From assembly GCF_048773025.1 (NCBI RefSeq), contig NC_133566.1, positions 16,153,001 to 16,217,000 of the forward strand: a stretch of 64,000 nt of DNA, given 5' to 3'. Below, piece after piece: positions 39,846-51,589 of the stretch; position 1 is the stretch's first letter; every line of letters starts with the position of its first letter. The notes below the pieces were generated by a model. That model saw nothing but the letters and a program-made list of their open reading frames with translations, did no database searches and was not told the origin of the DNA. The position numbers and the translations under genes were made by a program. This stretch comes from Camelus bactrianus (Eukaryota; Chordata; Mammalia; Artiodactyla; Camelidae).

Positions 39846-40300
39846 TACAGCATCACCCAAGTCCTCAAACAGACCCAGTAAGGTAGGGACTTGACTCTCT
39901 GGCACATGGCTGCCTGATGGTGGTAGCATTTCTCAGACCCCTTTGCAATTTGGTGTGGCCATGTGACTAAGTTCTTGCCAGTGGAAGTGATGGGTGCTGC
40001 TCTGGGCACAGAGGTCTTAAGACAAGTCTGCTACTCATCATCTCTTCTTTTTTCCCACCGGCTGGAGCCCAGACATGTTGATGACCAGCCTCAGCCATGC
40101 AGACCATGACAAACCAGGGAGGGGCCGGGGGGTTGAGGGCAGGGGATGGAGCCACAAGACGGAAGGGCCCTGACTCCCTGAATGACCACATGGAGCAGAG
40201 CCTCCCACCAATCCTGACCACTCGTTGTGAGCTGTTAAGGGATAAAGAAAGAAACTTTAAAAAATTCCTTAAGGAAAGAGATGAGATCAGTTGAGAGCTG
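39770..40300 (+). mobile_element. LTR-like old repeat, copy 1, with A28 tract
   Basis: It starts TGCTAGCCCTCCACAAAAAC and continues with GTGTGGCCATGTGACTAAGT, GGCTGGAGCCCAGACATG and GATAAAGAAAGAAACTTT. Related copies lie at about 41190-41730 and 42330-42700. A pure A tract of 28 bases (39814-39841) sits inside it. The plan suggests an LTR-like, long-dead element, but the family is not certain. Confidence 0.4.
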
Positions 40301-41189
40301 GCTATTTTGAAAGCAGAAATGGAAGGGAAGAGGGAGGTATCAGATATTGGAGGCTTCACGGTGTTGGAAGAGGAAACCGCTTTTGGACCAAAGAGAAGAG
40401 AAAAATGCAAAAAGCATCTTTCAAAGTTCCTCTAAGTGTTCTCAGCCAAACAAAGGTGGCCTCAAGAGACAGAGAGTGATGGGTAAGACAAGGGAGCCAA
40501 GAAATAAAGAAGCTCTCAGAACTATATTCAGAAAAGAACTGTGATAATGGTTACTGACCAAGGAACCGACTGGAAACAAATGGACCAGAAACTGACCAAG
40601 TCTTTGAGGCAATCATATTGTGGTCAGAAGCCTGGCTCCCAAAAGCCTGTGACTGATTAAGATTTACAGTACCTCTCCCAACTTACACTAGCAGCAAACT
40701 TGGGCAGCTCTACAACCTCAAAGGAGGGCACACCTCCCAACACCTCCTACTTCCAATGTGGCTAAGGGGGAAATTGACAGGGAAGGTCCTCCTGGAGGGC
40801 AAAGCTGGGTCGGGGGAGGACGGGGACGAAGCGTGGTTCCAGACAGCGAAACTGAGGTGGCCAGTTGACTTTCTCATTTCACTGCCAGGACAGGTAGCCC
40901 AGGAATCCTCACTCTCCAAATCCATGTGCTTCCTGAATTCAGATAGTGAGAGTTATGTCTAGTGCGTTCAGGTTATGAGTAGTGTAATGCATTATCCAAA
41001 TGTATCTGATCCCTGAGTTTTGGATAACATCCATGAGAGTCCACGAAGAAAAGATATCTCAAAAAATTATCTGAATCTGCTCCATTCCTGAGTTTGGACA
41101 GGGAGAGTTCTGACAGCAGTGATACTGGTATTTGTCATTTCTGTCTAGCAAGATTTAATCATTGCAATGGATCACTGTCTACTGTGTGT

Positions 41190-41730
41190 TTCCTATTCTT
41201 ACCTCATCTCCTTTTAGGGAGGGACGAAGTGTGTTATATACATGGAAAAAGGATGGTCATGGGTGTTTGCTGGTGAACAGGGACAGAGACCACCAAAGTC
41301 CATTCTACCCTTTTGTGGTGATAGATAGAGTTGTTACTGAACACATGTAGCTTGGAACTGCCTTTCCAAAACCCCCACAGCCTGGAAACGTGATTAAGTT
41401 TCCTCCAGCAGAATGTGAGCAGAGGTGAAGAGCGCCCCTTCTGGCTGGAGCCCTTACTGCACTGGGCATTGCTTCCTGCCCCATTCCTACAGCTGGAGCC
41501 CAAACGTGGCAGGGACCAGCCTTAATCATGTAATAGTGACACAGCCCTAGGGGTTGGCAGAGCCACAAGGTGAACGGCATCTGGGCCCTGAATGTCTTTG
41601 TAGGGCAAAGTCTCCCACCAACCTGAACACAGACCTCAAGAAGGTCACAGAGAGAGAAATAAACTTTGTTCTTAAGCTACAGGCTTTTGGGCATCTCATT
41701 GTTACAGCACCAGATCCACCTTAATTAATG
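41190..41730 (+). mobile_element. LTR-like old repeat, copy 2
   Basis: It shares ACAGCTGGAGCCCAAACGTG, GAGCCACAAGGTGAACGGCA and AGTCTCCCACCAACCTGAAC with copy 1, then AGAGAGAAATAAACTTTGTTC (AATAAA at about 41659) and an LTR-like ending near CATTGTTACAGCAC. Confidence 0.4.
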
Positions 41731-42170
41731 CCAACATGATGGCTCAGATCAGTCAGACCCGCCCCCCTGGGGCGAGTAGGAAGGCCCAGCTCTTTTTGGG
41801 GCTGAAGAGGGAAGGGAGACACCAGAATCTGGGGCTGAAACCAGAACTCTCTAAAGAGGGAGAAGATCAGCGGTAGATTGGGGCAGACAATTAGTACCCC
41901 TCTCATTGCAGCCTCTGGGCCCGAGGCCCAAGGTCTCACCCCTCCCCTACTGAGTGGGGCTATTAAGGGTCAACTTCCTCCAATGGAGGGTTTTAAAAAG
42001 GCTTCAGACTGTGTCTCACTTACCTCTACTGATAGGTCTGTCCTTGGGTGGGGTTTAGACAAGTCCATGCCACTAGCAATTATTGAGCCCTTGCTCTGGG
42101 TGGGTGGTCCTGGTGAGGGTTTTGCAGAGTCAGCCTCTTGTGAAGACATTTCTCAGATGGGCCATTAGCA
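41731..42170. other. Unassigned
   Basis: No gene or clear repeat family is seen. Confidence 0.3.
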
Positions 42171-42177
42171 AAGCTCA

Positions 42178-42300
42178 AGGTCAAGAATACCCACTGCCAC
42201 TAACTGAGCCAGGTATCTGCTAGGTGCTTTACAAGAACTACCTGGTTTCATCCTCACGTCAACTCTATTGATGGAGGAAATTATGCCATTTACCCCTGTG
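42178..42300 (+). repeat. MIR SINE fragment
   Basis: AACTGAGCCAGGTATCTGCT followed by AGGTGCTTTACA, then TCCTCACGTCAACTCTATTG, is the MIR core with part of the 3' end. Confidence 0.55.
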
Positions 42301-42329
42301 GCAGAGACTTCTGGTTACATAGACTTAGT

Positions 42330-42700
42330 ATCTGTACTTCCTTTCTGTCTAACAGAATCATAATTTTGTTGGAGGCAATAACGTGCTCTGCTAAAAGAAA
42401 GAAAAGAAAAAAACTACATTTCCCAGCTTCCTTTGTGGCTGGAGATGGCCATGTGACCCAGTTTGGACCAATGAGATATAATGAGAAGGCACTGGGTGGG
42501 GCTCCTAGGAAACCATCCTAAAAAGAGGGGGATGGACTTTTTTTGCACTTCTCTGCCCTTCTTTCTGGAATGGGGTTATGATGGCTGTACCTGGAGCCAT
42601 GAGAGAAAAATACAAGTTCCTGGATGCTGATGCCTTGAGCTGCCAACTAAACCTAACAACTACCTGCCTCTCAATTTCTTATTACTTGAGAAAATGAAAC
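42330..42700 (+). mobile_element. LTR-like old repeat, copy 3
   Basis: CCAGCTTCCTTTGTGGCTGG, then GATGGCCATGTGACCCAGTT and TGGACCAATGAGATATA, corresponds to the 5' part of the copies at 39.8 and 41.2 kb. Edges are approximate. Confidence 0.35.
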
Positions 42701-43299
42701 CCCTGTCTCATTTAAGTCATCATTACTTAGGTTTTCTTTTCCACGAAGCCTCAATTTCTTTGCCCCAAGTGCTCACAGCTGGTAAGGGGCAGAGCTGTGG
42801 TTTGGATTCATCCTGAAGGCAGTGCCACAGAGAGATGGCTGGTGTGCCCTCAAACTCCTGCCTCCCCATCCTGCCCTTGAGGTGTGCCTTGCCAGTTGCC
42901 AGTCTTGGGGCTGGGAACTTCCTGCTGCTTCTCACCACCTCCAGGTTGCCCCACCTCCTAGCCTGATGGTTGGCCTGGTTTTCGTGGCCTCAGTCCTCAT
43001 CAGCACCCCCCAGCCTAGCTCTGTCCCTGCTGCTCAGAGGACAAGCCTGGAGGCAGAGAAGCCCACGATGAGGACAGAGGAGAGCTTGGGTGGAAGATGA
43101 GTGTGGCCTGGACTGAGGTGGAGGCAGAAGGTCTGGACAGGGGGGAACCTCACTGACAGTGAAGCCGGCAGATTCCACACATCCCACCCAAATGCAGCTA
43201 GGGCGGAAAACCTGTACCTTTAAGGGCTATGCTGATACTGTGATTTTTTTTTTCTTGTAACTTATAACAAAATTGTAAAAAAAAAATTGAGATAGTTTT
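42701..43299. other. Unique sequence, no gene seen
   Basis: Nothing is recognised apart from a short A/T run near 43245-43290. Confidence 0.4.
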
Positions 43300-43575
43300 T
43301 AAGTGGCAATGTAGTGTAATGGTTAATAGTGCAGGCTTTGTATTCAGGCTGCATGGGGTCAAATCCTGGCTTTCCCCACTTATTAATTATGTGATCTGAG
43401 GCAAGTCACTTAGCCTTAACATGACTCAGTTTCCACAACTATAAGTGGAAATGGTGATAACTATATCACAGAGTGAGTGTGAGGGTCAAAAGTTAGTTCA
43501 TCTAAAACACTTAAAGCAGTGTGTCCTTTGCCCATATAAGGTTCTCAGTAAGGGCTGTAGCTTCTGTTGTTATTA
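43300..43575 (+). repeat. Nearly full-length MIR SINE
   Basis: It begins AATGTAGTGTAATGGTTAAT and continues GTCAAATCCTGGCTTTCCCC (tRNA-derived head), AGGCAAGTCACTTAGCC (core), and ends TTCTCAGTAAGGGCTGTAGC. The order and length match MIR. Confidence 0.75.
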
Positions 43576-43699
43576 CAGAGAAAGGACTTACTGTATATCC
43601 CAGTGATGCTCAGAGACCAAGCAGGAGTTTGGGTGAGTTTGAATACATCTGTGTTTTTAACCAAACAGATGCCATTACCTCTCTCAGCCTCTTGGGTGC

Positions 43700-44785
43700 A
43701 GAAAAGGAAGTTCCAATCATGGTGGAGTAACTAGTGTCAGACTTACCTTACCCCTGAAAACAACTATAAAATCTGGACAAACTATTTAAAGCAACCCCAC
43801 GCGGACATTGGACAGCAATTAACATAGGGCGGTGATCCTCACGAGAAGGACTCACACTCACCGATTCCCAAGTTCATTTCATCTTTATCCCTGAGCGTGT
43901 CTCCCAAAACACTAGTGCTGGTGGTCACACCGGATGGAGGAAAAAGAGATCAGCGTGCAGAACCGCTAAAGTGGCCATGATTTCAGGGGGAAAAGGGGGA
44001 AAGGAGAAGCCAAAGAGAAAGATCAGTCCCAAAAATCAACATGAAAATATACCGTGGGTCCTTGGCCAATTCTCAGGCTGTATGTGAGCAGGGAGAGACT
44101 CCAGGAGGGCTTGCAGAGAATAACCGCTCCGGGAGCTGATTGCTGAACAGACATTTCAGACATCTACAGCCCCGAGGAAGCACTGAGGTTCAGGCCCAGC
44201 CAAAACAGGGGACACTGATGAACCCCTGCACCTTCTGCTTCTCTCATCCAGAAAGGTCACATTTTAGGATTAAGGCCATGCCTTAAGAGAAGAGCTACAT
44301 TCTATAAATAAGGAAAAATCTGAAACAGATCTGCCTACATAAAGCCTAAAAGCAAACTTTGACAGAAGTCGTGTGATTTGCCAGGATTTTAACTGTCTGC
44401 TGAAACAAAGCTTAACACTCTTTACAGGGAGAGAAGCTGATCCAGAGGCTCTTCAGCATATCATTTGTAATTTTCAGCTTGCAATAAAAAAAAACTGCTA
44501 GACATGAGAAGAAGGAAAAAGTGGCTGATCACGGAGTTAATAGAAACAGAACCCAGAGATGACCCAGATGTTGGAATTAGCAGATAAAGACTTCAAAATA
44601 ACTATAATATAAATGTTTATGTTAATATTAATGTTTTTTAAAATGGAAAAAGAAGTGGATAAGATGAATGAAAAGATGAAGTTTAAATTTTAACAGAGAA
44701 TTGGGATCTTGTATCGGTTAGGGTTTGGTAAGGGCCGCAGAACTACCACGAGGGGTATGGAATAAGGCTTTATCATAAGAATGAG
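43700..44785 (+). repeat. L1M/HAL1-like 5' region
   Basis: CAATCATGGTGGAGTAACTAG, then ACAACTATAAAATCTGGACA and GATGTTGGAATTAGCAGATA, are L1M/HAL1 5' UTR phrases. The copy continues past the inserted SINEs to about 46.7 kb. Confidence 0.55.
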
Positions 44786-44955
44786 CCCTGGGGAAGGGTA
44801 TAGCTCAAGTGGTAGAGCACATGCTTAGCATGCACGAGGTCCTGGGTTCAATCCCTAGTCCCTCCTGTAAAAATAAGTAAACCTAATTACCTCCCCACCC
44901 CCAAATAAAAAATAAGTAATACAATAATAAATAAATAAAAATATATTTTAAAGAA
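44786..44955 (+). repeat. Camelid tRNA-derived SINE (Vic-1 type)
   Basis: It has A-box TAGCTCAAGTGGTAGAGC and B-box GGTTCAATCCC, then a long A/T-rich tail. The 11-base target duplication ATAAGAATGAG flanks it (44775-44785 and 44956-44966). Confidence 0.9.
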
Positions 44956-45368
44956 ATAAGAATGAGTCCTTACACAACTGTGGCAGCCGGGGAAGAAGTC
45001 TCTGGAAGGCTGTTCCCTCTGCACATCCCGGAAGTGGCTGTAGGTCAGCAGCACCAGAAGAAAGGGGAAAAAACTGACACGAAGTGCAAGCCAGAACAAA
45101 CTGGAGCCTACATCTGTCTCTGACTGCCTCCAACCTTCACAACACAGGTGACCCACAGAAGCTGATACCACCTGCCACACAGAGCTGCACTTGCGCCTGA
45201 CCCAGTCTTCAACAGAAAATTAAAAGTGATGCCAAGAAACGAGAAAATTTAGCTCACACTCAGGAAAAAAAGGCAGACAATAGACAATGTCTCTAAGAAT
45301 CACTAGATGCTGGGTTTAGCAGACAAAGACTTCAAAGTAGCTATTAAAAATATATTTAAAAAACTATA

Positions 45369-45500
45369 GGAGGGGAGGGTGTAGCTCAGTGACATGGCAC
45401 ATGCCTAGCATGCATGAGGTCCTCGGTTCAATCCCCAGTACCTCCAAATAAATAAGCAAATAGATAAATGAAAACCTAATTACCCCTACCACCCAAAAAA
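45369..45500 (+). repeat. Camelid tRNA-derived SINE (Vic-1 type)
   Basis: A-box TAGCTCAGTGACATGGC and B-box GGTTCAATCCC with a tail of AAATAAATAAG-type repeats. No clean target duplication was found, and the right side abuts an L1 3' end. Confidence 0.85.
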
Positions 45501-45504
45501 AGCC

Positions 45505-45712
45505 TATATATAAAATAGAAAAATAAGGACCTACTGTATAGCACAGGGAACTATATTTAATTTCTTGTAATAGCATATAATGGAAAAGAATCTGAACAGA
45601 AAAAATACATATGTATGTGAATGTATAAGTGAGTCACTTTGCTGCATACCTGAAACTAACATTGTAAATCAACTACACTTCAATAAAATACAAAACAAAA
45701 TAAAATATATGT
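45505..45712 (+). repeat. L1 3' end, cetartiodactyl type
   Basis: ACCTACTGTATAGCACAGGG, then CTGAAACTAACATTGTAAATC and ACTACACTTCAATAAAATA, is the extreme 3' end of a young-type L1. Confidence 0.8.
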
Positions 45713-45810
45713 ATTCAAAAAACTTAAGGAAACCATATTTTAAAAATTAAAGGAAAATATGACCTGTGATTTAGTGGATGGAGAATCTAAATAAAGCAAT
45801 AGAAAATATG

Positions 45811-45901
45811 GGGGGAGGGTATAGCTCAGTGGTAGAGTGTGTGCTTAGCATGCACAAGGTCCTGGGTTCAATCCCCAGTACCTCCATTAAAGAAAAAAAA
45901 A
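45811..45901 (+). repeat. Camelid tRNA-derived SINE (Vic-1 type)
   Basis: A-box TAGCTCAGTGGTAGAGT and B-box GGTTCAATCCC, a short A tail, and a perfect 10-base target duplication AGAAAATATG (45801-45810 and 45902-45911). It sits in the old L1/HAL1-like copy. Confidence 0.92.
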
Positions 45902-45911
45902 AGAAAATATG

Positions 45912-47745
45912 AAAGAACCAAATGGAAATTCTGGAAACGAAAAGTGAAATAACCAAAATTTTAAAAATTCATTAGAGGGGCTCAATAGCAGATTGGAGCT
46001 GGCAGAAGAATCAGTGAACCAGAAGATAGATTAATAGGAATCATCAAACCTGAAGAACAGAGAGAAAAAACACTGAAGAAAGATGAAAAGAGTCTCAGAT
46101 ACTTGTGGGCAAATATTAAACATACCAACGTATCTGTGATGAGAGTCGCAGAGGAATAAGAGAGAGAGAGAAAGGAGCAGATAAAATATTTGAAGAAATA
46201 ATAGCCCCCAATTCCCCAGTTTGAATGAAAAACATAAATCCACAGTTCCAGGAAGCACAAATAATCCAAAATAGGATCATGAAGGTATCTAAACCTATAC
46301 ATATCACAGTCAAAGTCATTTGTATTTGCAATACAAAGACAAAGAGAAAACCTTGAAAGCAGAGAGAACCCTTGAAAGCAAGAGAAAAATGACATATCAC
46401 AATCAGACAACAATATGAATTTAAGCTGACTTCTTATCAGAAATTATAGAGGCTGGAAAGCAGTGGAATGACATAATCAAGGCACTGAAAGAAAAGGTAA
46501 ACTATCATCCAAGAATTCTTTATTCAGCAAAAACTATTCTTCAAAAATGAAGATAAAGATATTGCCAGATAAACAAAGAACGAGAGAATTCACTGCTATC
46601 AGACCTGCCTTATAAGACATACTAAAGGAAGTCCTTCAGACTGAAAGGAAATAAATCAAATCTGCAGGAAAAAAATTAAAGTTACCACAAGTTGTAATTA
46701 TGTGGATGCATTTAAAAGACTACAGAAATATTTTTATGATTTCTACTCTTGAGTTTTTTAAAAGATACAAGTTTGCATAAACTAATAATTGTAACACTGT
46801 ATGTTTTGGCTTATAACATATATAGTGATATATGTGATGTAATATATTTGAATATAATATTGGTGATGATAATAGCATACAGGAGGAGAGAGAAAAAGAA
46901 AATACACTGGAGGAAAGTTTTCATATTTTACCGGAATTAAGTTAATATTTTGAAGTAAATTGTAATAAATTAAAATGTATATTGTAATCCCAAGAAGATC
47001 CAGTAAGCAAGTAACTCAAAATAATAGTTTTAAAAATCAACAGAATTTAAATGGTACACTGAAAAAAAATTTGTTTAACGCAACAGACGGCAGTAAAGAA
47101 AGAACAGAGAACAAAGAATAGACAAGTAGTAAAATGGCAGATGTAAATTCAACCATGTCGATAATCACAGTAAATAATTCCAGTAAATGCGGATGGGCTA
47201 AAAATGAAAGAAAAAAATGGAAAAGAATATAAGGAAGATGTGAGACAAAGAACAAAGTTTAAGAAGCCTAGCAAATGTGTAATTAGAGTCCCAGAAGAAG
47301 AGGAGAGAGAAAGGGATGGAATTAGAATTTGAAGAAATAATGGAAGAAAAATTTCCAAAACTGAAGAAAGCTATCAAACCACAGTTTCAATAACCTCAAC
47401 AAAACCCAGGCAAAATAAACACAAAGAAAACCACAGCTCAGCACATCTTGGTCAAACTGCTGGAAACCAAAGGTAAAGAGAAAACTTTGAATGTATCCAG
47501 AGGAAAAAAGACATTCAGGGGAATGACAGTACAAATGATGGTAGAGTTAGGGACCAAGACCATAAAAGCCAGAATTCAATGGAATAACATTTTGCTCTAA
47601 GAGGAATAACCAGCCATCCTATAATTCTATACCCAGCAAAAACATCCTTCAAAAAAATAAAGGACAAATTAAGACATTCAGAGTTTAAAACTGAGAGAAT
47701 TTGTCATCCATAGACAATGTTCCACAAGAAGTACTAAAGAGATGA
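45912..47745 (+). repeat. L1M/HAL1-like block, two overlapping copies
   Basis: AACCAAATGGAAATTCTGGA and AAATATTTGAAGAAATAATAG mark the ORF1-side region to about 46.65 kb. From about 47180 the same phrases recur (GAGTCCCAGAAGAAGAGGAG, GAATTTGAAGAAATAATGG), so a second copy or internal duplication follows. There are no intact frames. Confidence 0.55.
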
Positions 47746-48470
47746 AGTTCCCCATGTTGGAACCAGCTTCTAGGAATAAGTCTTTGCCCATCATAGGAAT
47801 CATGGGATCTCTCAGCATCTTGGACCAGAATCAGGGCCAGCGGTCTCTGGAAGGAAAGGAACTTCATGCTTCTTAATTAAGCAATTCTAGGTTCCATGGT
47901 TCTCATGGTCTGGAAAGACTTGGCAGGCATGAGAGAACTGAGCTACTTGACCATGTGGACACTTCTCCAAGTGTCACTGTGGTGGTGGACCCCTCACTGA
48001 CTACTTATGGGAAAACTCTCTTTTGATTACCCAGTGATCTGATTCCCCCTTAGTGAGGACCTCTCTTCATACCTCCATCCGGATACAAGGCATATTCAAA
48101 TCCTCGTTTATTGTCCCAGGGGTTTACAAGAGTCTAGTAATACTGATAGGGTGATGGAATGAGGGATGTTTGAGGGTACCGTGTCCTCAGAGCCCCTCCT
48201 ACTTACTCCCTCATCCAATGTGATGGGAAATTCCTGTTCCCTCTTGCACTTGGAGGATGTCTCAGCTCTTCTTGTGTCTTTTCTTATCCTTACTCCGCTC
48301 CAGCCCAGGGCAACCAACTAGCCCCAGAATGACAGGACCGGATAAGGCCGGCCGCAGCAACCTCACTTCAGACCCTTAGAGTTTATACAACGTCCACCAT
48401 GTTGATTTGTGAGTTTCTCTGGGTAAATTATATTTCTTGGCTGAACTTGTCTTTCCCACCTCTCTGTGTT
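47746..48470. other. Unassigned, no gene seen
   Basis: The sequence from 47760 to 48120 looks like a moderately old repeat, and the remainder looks unique. No exon is supported. Confidence 0.35.
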
Positions 48471-48474
48471 GGCA

Positions 48475-48710
48475 AAAGGACTGGGTAATGATGAGTCAGG
48501 AGATCTAGGGTTGTGTAACCTAAGCTACGTTACTTCTCTCCTCCTTGGGCCTCAGCTCTTCATCTCCAAAGTGGGAGAAATAATCCTTAATCCCAGGTCT
48601 GCCCCCTCAGATTGCTGTCATGAGTCTCAGGTGCACCAGTGCACATGTGAATGCTCTGTGCACGGAGGGGCTCCATTAAATAGTGCTGGGTTATCTTAAT
48701 ATCGTGTTGA
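48475..48710 (+). repeat. MIR SINE
   Basis: GGAGATCTAGGGTTGTGTAAC, TTGGGCCTCAGCTCTTCATC followed by TCCAAAGTGGG, ending CCATTAAATAGTGCTGGG, follows MIR throughout. Confidence 0.6.
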
Positions 48711-49204
48711 ATCAAGGCTAGGGCCCTATGCACAAAAGGTACATGGGGAGCATCATTGGCTTCCCTGAGCATCACTCAGATAATGCTTGCTCCCCCTGGC
48801 ATTCACCCCAGTCACACAGGGTCATCAATCCTCATGCTTTATGACACTGATGCTAAGTGCTCTCAAGTCACATCCTTGCTGCTAATCTGTGAAGATGTCT
48901 GGACATAAGCATTTCTTTGTTTGAACTCGAGCCAAGGGCCCAAGGGTGTCTTGGGGAATTTCCATCCGGGACGCCTGGTGCCAGTTTCTCGGCTTCTGCG
49001 GTCGCCTCTGGCAGCTCAGGGAGGTATGTTTATTACAGATGCCCTGCGTCAGCTGGATGCGGATAAGTTACTTGGGAATCAAGACCTTGGGATCTGAGGT
49101 GAAAAAGCCAGAGCCCAGGACTGGGAGCTGGAGGTCCTGGATCTGAGTCCCACCTTTGCCTCCCAGTCTGTCCATTCTTCTCTCTGAAGGAATTGGATCA
49201 TCAT
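48711..49204. other. Unique sequence, no gene seen
   Basis: Nothing can be supported here. Confidence 0.4.
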
Positions 49205-49335
49205 GGTAAGAGTAGCAGCTTCACTTACTGAGTGCTTACCACGTGCCAGGCCCTCTCCTGGGCATCTACATATGTAATAGCATTTAACCCTCACAACACC
49301 CCTAGTAGACCCCCCAGTCACAACTGCAGAGAACA
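49205..49335 (+). repeat. MIR SINE fragment
   Basis: CTTACTGAGTGCTTACCACG followed by TGCCAGGC, then ATTTAACCCTCACAACACCC, is the MIR 3' half. Confidence 0.6.
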
Positions 49336-51160
49336 GAGGGTGCAGGACTTGCCCTGCGCGCTGCTCTCCAGAAGCGCGGGGATTCCAGCCCGGGCATGTG
49401 CTCTGCGAAGCTCCTTGGAAATGCTCAAGCAGTCTCCCTTCTTGGAAGGCTGGATCGGCACAGGGAGGGGACCCGTGAGGCCATTCTGGAGGAGAGTTCA
49501 GGGCCCAGAGGAGTCTCTTAGCTAGACCCAGAGAAGGAAATACGGTTTTTGATTCTTCTTTCAATCTGAAGAGATGCACAAGTTCAGAGTTAGAAGTGCC
49601 CTAGGTTCATTCACGCATTTACCCGTTCAACAGATAATTTACTGAGTGTGTGCTCAGTGCCTGGCAGACACAGCATTAAACATGCAGACACACCACTGGC
49701 CGCAAGGAGCTTAGGTTCCCGAGGGGAGGCAGCCAGCGGAACAGTTGTAACAGGGCATGGCAGAGACCGCGATGGGAGAAATACATCAGGGGGGCTCCCC
49801 GGCCAGACCCTGGGTCCAGAGCAGGTTTCCCACAGGAGGCTTGGATGTTCCCAGGCCAAGGTCTGAGGGTAGAGAAGGGTGTGCGGAGGATCTGGGGCCG
49901 GGCTGGGGCGCCCCAGGATGGGAGAGTGCACAGCGGTGTGAGCAGGGGTGGGCGGGGCACTGAAAGTGAGCCAGTGTCACGGCCATAGGGGCGAGGCAGG
50001 GCCTGGCAGGGGCCCAAGGTCCAGCCTGAGTTGGGACAGGGCTTTACCCCCAGGGCAATGGAGCATTTGGTTTGTTTTGGTTTCCTTCATAGCGACCACT
50101 CCAGCGGGCGGGCGGCAAGACTAGATTAGGGGAGGGAGAGGCTGCAGTGACGTCCTCCCAACTCCCATTTCACAGATGAGACAAGTGAGGCCCGGCCAGG
50201 AGCTGTGAAGTCACGCACTGCCCAGTGGGGACAAGAGCCCAGGCTCCTCAATTCCTTGGCCGAGGGTCATTCCTCGGCCTTTCCCTTGCCTGGACTTGAA
50301 CATCTAGAAGCTACCTGGCAGCAGCTTGAGGGGGTGGGAGGGGCAGGCACAGCTTACTGCCACCCCAGCAGTGGGAGGGACAGGCCTCTGGCTGCCCCAT
50401 GCTGTACCCGAGCATCCAGGGCACAAAGACGGGGCTCAGTGCTGCCCCGGGGTTCCCTGAAGCAAGCATCCTAGTCTCGTCTCATGCCTCACACGTTTAC
50501 CAAAAGAACAGATGCTAGAGTCCAGATTTCTAAATCGTGTGTGAAAAGTTGTGTGTGTACAGCTGCCCACCCTAGCTGAAGCAGCAGGTAGAGGAGTCAG
50601 TGACAGAATTCACGGGAGACAGGACACTTCACGTTACACGTCAGGAGCAGTTTCGCAGCTATCATTTCCCCAGGCCCCTAAAACCTGGGAGGCAGCCAGA
50701 AATGTCAGGGATGTAATTACGATTCCCTCTTAACAGATGAGAAGAGCAAGGCCTGGCTGGGCTGGGGTTGGGGTTGGGGGGGTGCAAAATGTCTTCCCAA
50801 ACATCCCAAAAAGAGAACCGAGATCTGCCTGAGTCCAAAGCCAGCCAGGGCTCTTAACCACCACGTGGTCCTCAAAACAGAGTGAGTCAGTTCATTAAAC
50901 CGCCTCTGACTAGCACTTCTCAAACGTGTTTGCAACAGAACCTCTTTTCACAGGACACGTCTTAACATCCCGGGGCCCCCACCCGGAGAAACTGTTCGAC
51001 CTGTTTGCTTCTAGGGACTAGACAGCGTGTCTTAGCGTGAGTCCAGCTCTGGAGTCAGGCAGACCCTCCTCCTGGCTGTGGGGCCCTGGAGAAGCTCATT
51101 TCCCGTCTCCCCTGGGTCCCTCACTGCGTGGGTGGGAAGAGAAAATCAAATGACACTCAG
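49336..51160. other. Unique, GC-moderate; small old repeats
   Basis: 49610-49760 reads like an old LINE-derived repeat (CAACAGATAATTTACTGAGTG, then TGCTCAGTGCCTGGCAGACA). 50160-50240 and 50730-50760 carry 'cagatgagacaagtgagg'-type MIR remnants. No exon is supported. Confidence 0.45.
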
Positions 51161-51589
51161 AATTTTTCTATTAATATTCCCTTTTCTCTGTCCCCCCAGT
51201 ACCTGCTTTCTGGAACTCCTTTTAGATGAAAATTGAAACTACTCAACTCTCCTCCAGGACCCTTAATTCTGTTTCATATTTTCATCTCTTTATCTTTTAG
51301 GGTAATCATTCTGCTGTTCAACCCATCTACAACATTTTCTACATTTCAGCAATTAAAGTTCCAAGACAGTTGATTCTGACTGTATACATATGACGTCCTC
51401 TGGGATCTCTGAGAATATTAAATACACTCATTCTGTTCTATGCTTTTTCTTTTGTCTCAGTCACTCTGTTGATTTGTGTGTTAAGTCTTCACTTCATCGA
51501 GCTTAGTGCCTCTATCTGCTGTTGTTGGTTTTCCTCAAATGTTGGCTGGCTCTCCACAAGGGATTTTTAGGGCAATGAAATTATTCTGT
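51161..51589. other. AT-rich, unassigned
   Basis: C/T-rich text such as CTTTATCTTTTAGGGTAATC and CTTTTGTCTCAGTCACTCTG looks like an antisense piece of an old element, but the family is not clear. No gene is seen. Confidence 0.3.
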
